Source: Paracoccaceae bacterium | GTDB lineage: Bacteria; Pseudomonadota; Alphaproteobacteria; Rhodobacterales; Rhodobacteraceae | NCBI GenBank assembly: GCA_023383015.1 | Contig: JAHDXW010000006.1 | Coordinates: forward strand, 62,001-126,000 | Reading direction: 5' to 3' | DNA length: 64,000 bases | Shown: positions 61,033 to 64,000 of the stretch, piece by piece | Numbering within the stretch: position 1 is the first letter of the stretch | Layout: each line of letters begins with the position of its first letter | Position numbers and translations under genes: made by a program | The notes under the pieces: model-generated | Database searches by the model: none | Told to the model about the DNA's origin: nothing | Seen by the model: the letters and a program-made list of their open reading frames with translations, nothing else

Positions 61033-61629
61033 TCAGTTTGTCATCAGCAGATAGCGGTTGGCGACGGGGCCGGCGTTGGTCACCCGCACGGTGACCGGCT
61101 GGGCGACCGCCGGCCGCCAGGCGCAATAGGCGATGTCGCCCTCGCCGGTGCGGCGGCAGACCGGGCCCTCGGGCCCCTCGACCACGAGGTCGAGTGCGGT
61201 GCCGCCGTCACCCTCGATGTAGACCTCGGCAAGGGTGCCGGCGGCGAAGACGAGGTCGGGGTAGGCGTGGGTCTCGCCCGGTCCGATGACGGCCCAGGCG
61301 GTCCTGGGCCCGGCGGCGAGGCCGCGGACGGATTCGGCCAGCGCGTCGGCGACCAGCTGCGCGAGCGCGGGGTCGCCGGCCGCGGCGCGTGCGGCCTCGG
61401 CGAGAAGACCCTCCCAGTCGGCGATGCCGGCAGCGCGGCGCAGCCGCGCCGCGGCCAGCAGCGCCAGCGCGTCGCCCTGCGCCTGGCCGGCACGGTGCAG
61501 CCGGCGGGCAAGGGCCGCCAGCCCCAGGTCGGCCGCCGCGGGCCGGCCCTCGGCGGACGGCGCAGCCGGCAGCGGCGCGAAGGCGAGCGCGGCGGCGAGA
61601 ATGGCGGAGGCAGCTGTAGTCCGGGTCAT
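61033..61629 (-). CDS. Secreted hypothetical protein, partner of the caspase-like peptidase
   Basis: A 198-residue protein with a signal peptide (A-I-L-A-A-A-L-A-F-A-P, cleavage near 25), a helical Ala/Arg-rich part (about 30-105), then a beta-rich domain (about 110-198) with G-P-G-E-T-H near 115, G-D-G-G-T-A-L-D-L-V near 145 and an ending V-R-V-T-N-A-G-P-V-A-N. The end resembles PPC-type bacterial beta-sandwich domains that bind or present proteases. Start 61629. Operon with the metacaspase. Function unknown. Confidence 0.65.
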   Translation of the reverse strand: MTRTTAASAILAAALAFAPLPAAPSAEGRPAAADLGLAALARRLHRAGQAQGDALALLAAARLRRAAGIADWEGLLAEAARAAAGDPALAQLVADALAESVRGLAAGPRTAWAVIGPGETHAYPDLVFAAGTLAEVYIEGDGGTALDLVVEGPEGPVCRRTGEGDIAYCAWRPAVAQPVTVRVTNAGPVANRYLLMTN

Positions 61630-61721
61630 GGGCAAGGGGCCGGCGGAGGTCGGGGCTGGTGGCGGCAAGGTGCGCAGAATCCCCCGCGCGATCAACTGCA
61701 ATCGGGCGAAAACCCGTTGCG

Positions 61722-61736
61722 TGACAGGACTTGTCA
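61722..61736. repeat. TGACA-N5-TGTCA inverted repeat in divergent protease promoter region
   Basis: Perfect arms TGACA (61722-61726) and TGTCA (61732-61736). The arms are oriented opposite to the TGTCA-N8-TGACA site at 58317. It is placed 93 bases from the small secreted gene start and 60 bases from the protease start. Confidence 0.4.
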
Positions 61737-61795
61737 TGTGCCCCGGTGGCAGGGGGCTGGTAGAACGGCGGCCGAAGGCAAGGAAAGGACCTGTC

Positions 61796-63139
61796 GTGCC
61801 TCACCATTCCGCTCCCGTTCCCGGGCCCGTCGCCGCGGTCTTTCGCGCGCTTGTCCTGGGCTTTCTCGTCGCCCTCGCAGGGCCCGTGCGCGCCGCCGAA
61901 CCCGAGGGTGCGGCGCTGACCGACGCGCTGCATGCGACGCTTGTCATCCGCACGGCCGACGGTGGCCGCCGGCTGCTCGGTTCTGCGTTCCTGTGGGGCG
62001 ACGACGGGCTTGCCGTGACCAACGCCCATGTCGTCGGAACCGCCACCCGTGTGCTGGCCGTTTTCAGCGACGGCCGCAGCCGCGAGGCCGAGGTGATCGC
62101 GCGCGACGATGTGCGCGACATCGCGGTGCTGTCGTTCGGCGAGAGCATGGGCCGCGGCCTGCGGCCGGCCGAGACGACGCCGGCCCTGGGCCAGAGCGTC
62201 TGGGCGTTCGGCGCCCCGCTCGGCATCGAGTTCACGCTGACGCAGGGGATGATCTCGCATCTCGGCCGCCAGGTGGAGGCGAACGTGCCGATCCTGATGC
62301 TGCAGCACGACGCGGCGGTGAACCCCGGGTCGTCCGGCGGACCGCTTGTGGACGCCGCCGGCCGGCTGGTCGGCATGAACAGCCGCATCGCCGACGGCTC
62401 GCGGCTGTTCGTCGGCATGGGGTTTGCCATCCCGGCGGCCGAACTCGCCCGGCTGGTGCCGGCGCTTGTCGACGGCACGCTCGACGCCATGCCGCAGCTG
62501 GGCCTCAGGGCGCGCCCGGTGGACGCCCGGCTGGCCCGGGCGCTGGACTGGCAGGGCGGCGGGCTGCTGGTCGACCATGTCGAGGCCGGCGGCCTGGCCG
62601 ACCGCGCCGGCATCCTGCCCGGCGACATCCTGGTTGCCGTCGACGGCCGCGCGATCGGAGCCGCCGGCGACCTGGCCTTCCTTGTCGAGGCGGCGCTGCC
62701 GGCACGCGAGGCCTGGCTTGACGTGCGGCGCGCGGGTGCCGGCGAGCGGCTGCTGCTCGACCTCGAGCCGCCGCGGATGCGGCTATCGCCGGTCGGCATC
62801 GGCAATGCCCCCTCGCGCGTCACGGGCTATTCGCTGGAGCGGCTCGGGATCACGCTTGACGACGAGGGCCGCATCACCCGGCTGACCGCCAACAGTCTTG
62901 CCGCGCTGGCCGGCGTGGCCGAGGGCGACCTGCTGCTGGCGCTGAACGGGGCGGCGCTGGACAGCCCCGCGGCGGTGGCCGCGGCGCGCGAGCTGCGCAT
63001 CGAGGAGCCGGCGGTGATCCTGGTCCGCCGCGCCGACGGCAGCACCCAGCATGTCGTCATCGACCCCTGGGAGGGCGGGCGCGGGTTGCGCCCGGTGGGC
63101 GGTGCCAATGTGCTTGACCCGGACGTCGTGGTGTTCTGA
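61796..63139 (+). CDS. S1C (HtrA/DegP-like) serine protease with PDZ domains
   Basis: A 447-residue secreted protease with GTG start at 61796 (AAGGA upstream). Signal peptide to about 33. Catalytic triad His78 (T-N-A-H-V-V), Asp108 (V-R-D-I-A) and Ser180 (N-P-G-S-S-G-G-P-L). Then a PDZ-like domain near 240-315 (G-L-L-V-D-H-V-E-A-G-G-L-A, P-G-D-I-L) and a shorter second one near 330-420 (V-A-E-G-D-L-L). Quality-control or regulated proteolysis in the periplasm is expected. Co-transcribed with a response regulator (one-base overlap), and divergent from the metacaspase unit. Confidence 0.92.
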   Translation: MPHHSAPVPGPVAAVFRALVLGFLVALAGPVRAAEPEGAALTDALHATLVIRTADGGRRLLGSAFLWGDDGLAVTNAHVVGTATRVLAVFSDGRSREAEVIARDDVRDIAVLSFGESMGRGLRPAETTPALGQSVWAFGAPLGIEFTLTQGMISHLGRQVEANVPILMLQHDAAVNPGSSGGPLVDAAGRLVGMNSRIADGSRLFVGMGFAIPAAELARLVPALVDGTLDAMPQLGLRARPVDARLARALDWQGGGLLVDHVEAGGLADRAGILPGDILVAVDGRAIGAAGDLAFLVEAALPAREAWLDVRRAGAGERLLLDLEPPRMRLSPVGIGNAPSRVTGYSLERLGITLDDEGRITRLTANSLAALAGVAEGDLLLALNGAALDSPAAVAAARELRIEEPAVILVRRADGSTQHVVIDPWEGGRGLRPVGGANVLDPDVVVF

Positions 63140-63933
63140 TGCTGTCGGAAAGCCCCGACGTGACCGCCATGCCCGAGACCTTTCCCAGCGAGGATGCCGG
63201 CGCCCACGTGGCGCCGGCCGCCGCCCACCGCCGGCGCATCCTGATCGTCGAGGACGACCGCGAGACCGCGGCCGCCGTCGCCGCGATCGTTGAGGAGCTC
63301 GACTGCGAGCCGATCGTCATGCGCAACCTGCCCGACGGGGTGAAGGCGGCGGGGCTGGCGCGCTTCCCGGTGATCGTGCTGGACCGCATGCTGCCGGGCG
63401 GCGACGGGGTCGGGGCGATCGCCCAGATCCGGGCGGCGGGCTCGACGGCGCTGATCCTGGTGCTGTCGGCGCTCGGCACCGCGACCAAGCGCGTCGAGGG
63501 GCTCGAGCGGGGCGCCGACGACTACCTTGCCAAGCCGTTCGAGCCCGACGAGCTGAGGGCGCGGCTGCGCGCGCTTCTGCGCCGCGACAGCATGGCGGTA
63601 CTGGACAACGACCTGATGGCCTTCGGCGATGTCGAGATCCGCCTGCGGGCCCGGACGCTGCATGTCCGGCGGGCCCATGTCGCGCTGTCGCCCAAGGAGT
63701 TCGAGCTGGTCACCTTCCTGGCCCGCAACGCCGGCCAGGTGGTGACGCGGATGCAGCTGCTGGAGAACGTCTGGAACCTGCACTTCGACCCCCAGACCAA
63801 CGTCGTCGACGTCCATGTCGGCCGGCTGCGCCGCAAGATCGAGACCGCCGCCGGCCGCCCGGTGATCCTGACCGCGCGGGGGGAGGGATATGTCTTCCAG
63901 CCGGTGCCGCCGCCGGAGGGGGAGGCGCGGTGA
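63139..63933 (+). CDS. OmpR family response regulator
   Basis: A 264-residue regulator. Receiver domain from ~34: acidic pair Asp39/Asp40, phosphorylation site Asp82 in V-L-D-R-M-L-P-G-G, T/S position in L-S-A near 112 and Lys in A-K-P-F near 133. C-terminal winged-helix DNA-binding domain about 160-258 (L-S-P-K-E-F-E-L, R-M-Q-L-L-E-N-V-W, V-D-V-H-V-G-R-L-R-R-K-I). A 33-residue N-terminal extension precedes the receiver. Shares one base with the protease gene and overlaps the next gene start, so the three form one operon. Confidence 0.93.
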   Translation: MLSESPDVTAMPETFPSEDAGAHVAPAAAHRRRILIVEDDRETAAAVAAIVEELDCEPIVMRNLPDGVKAAGLARFPVIVLDRMLPGGDGVGAIAQIRAAGSTALILVLSALGTATKRVEGLERGADDYLAKPFEPDELRARLRALLRRDSMAVLDNDLMAFGDVEIRLRARTLHVRRAHVALSPKEFELVTFLARNAGQVVTRMQLLENVWNLHFDPQTNVVDVHVGRLRRKIETAAGRPVILTARGEGYVFQPVPPPEGEAR

Positions 63934-64000
63934 ACGCGCTGCGGGCGCGGGCGAGCCTGCGGCTTGCCGCGTTGATCGCGGGGGCGGTGATGGTGCCGTC
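63930..64000 (+). CDS. Probable sensor histidine kinase, N-terminal fragment
   Basis: GTG at 63930 overlaps the response regulator stop (GTGA). The 23 visible codons give an Arg-containing start followed by a hydrophobic helix (L-A-A-L-I-A-G-A-V-M), as at the start of a membrane histidine kinase. The window ends here. The kinase identity is inferred from position after an OmpR-type regulator. Confidence 0.55.
   Translation, partial: MNALRARASLRLAALIAGAVMVP

Overview
This 64 kb window is dense, very GC-rich bacterial chromosome with short gaps, many ATGA start/stop overlaps and little space between convergent genes. Gene content points to an alphaproteobacterium, most likely of the Rhodobacter/Roseobacter group: divergent hemE-hemC, an aerobic hemF, the tesA-ybbA-ybbP cluster, many oligopeptide-type ABC importers, and TGT-N12-ACA sites of the kind bound by the photosynthesis repressor PpsR/CrtJ, one of them between hemE and hemC. 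No rRNA, tRNA, CRISPR array, transposase or phage gene was seen.

Positions 1 to about 48600 form a long catabolic region. In order: the end of a peptide-type ABC importer with a short-chain dehydrogenase (1-2791); a UxuA-like sugar-acid dehydratase and an M81 peptidase (2854-5341); a RidA protein with a threonine-synthase-like PLP enzyme (5557-7062); an AbrB-type membrane protein and a class III aminotransferase (7099-9624); an IclR regulator and a second M81 peptidase (9787-12239); a sulfatase opposite an SDR and a ComA-like enzyme (12253-15530); a complete dipeptide-type importer operon ending in SDR, aldo/keto reductase and DUF3604-like genes, preceded by a second paralogous binding protein (15540-26930); a third M81 peptidase (27323-28798); a third peptide-type importer with a fused double ATPase (28820-33915), divergent from a five-gene hydrolase operon (34259-40082); and a polar amino acid importer with an aldo/keto reductase-RidA fusion and a cis-3-hydroxyproline-dehydratase-like enzyme under a GntR/FCD regulator (40103-46622), divergent from pxpBC (46817-48594).

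From 48673 on the content is largely housekeeping: hemF, a membrane-anchored NYN nuclease-like protein, hemE/hemC, an ornithine-cyclodeaminase-family enzyme with a HAD phosphatase, tesA/ybbA/ybbP, a small Cys-rich protein, and at the end a secreted metacaspase with a small secreted partner, divergent from a PDZ serine protease and a two-component system.

Three sequence patterns tie the catabolic genes together. First, a recurring palindrome GTTYC-N7-GRAAC lies in five intergenic regions (9704, 10648, 13795/13823, 27155/27225, 34136/34172) and fits an IclR-family operator. Second, near-perfect GC-rich inverted repeats sit just downstream of all four binding-protein genes, suggesting differential expression within the importer operons. 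Third, M81 (microcystinase-like) peptidases recur three times. Coordinates of CDS include stop codons. Function calls rest on motif recognition by eye; no searches were run.
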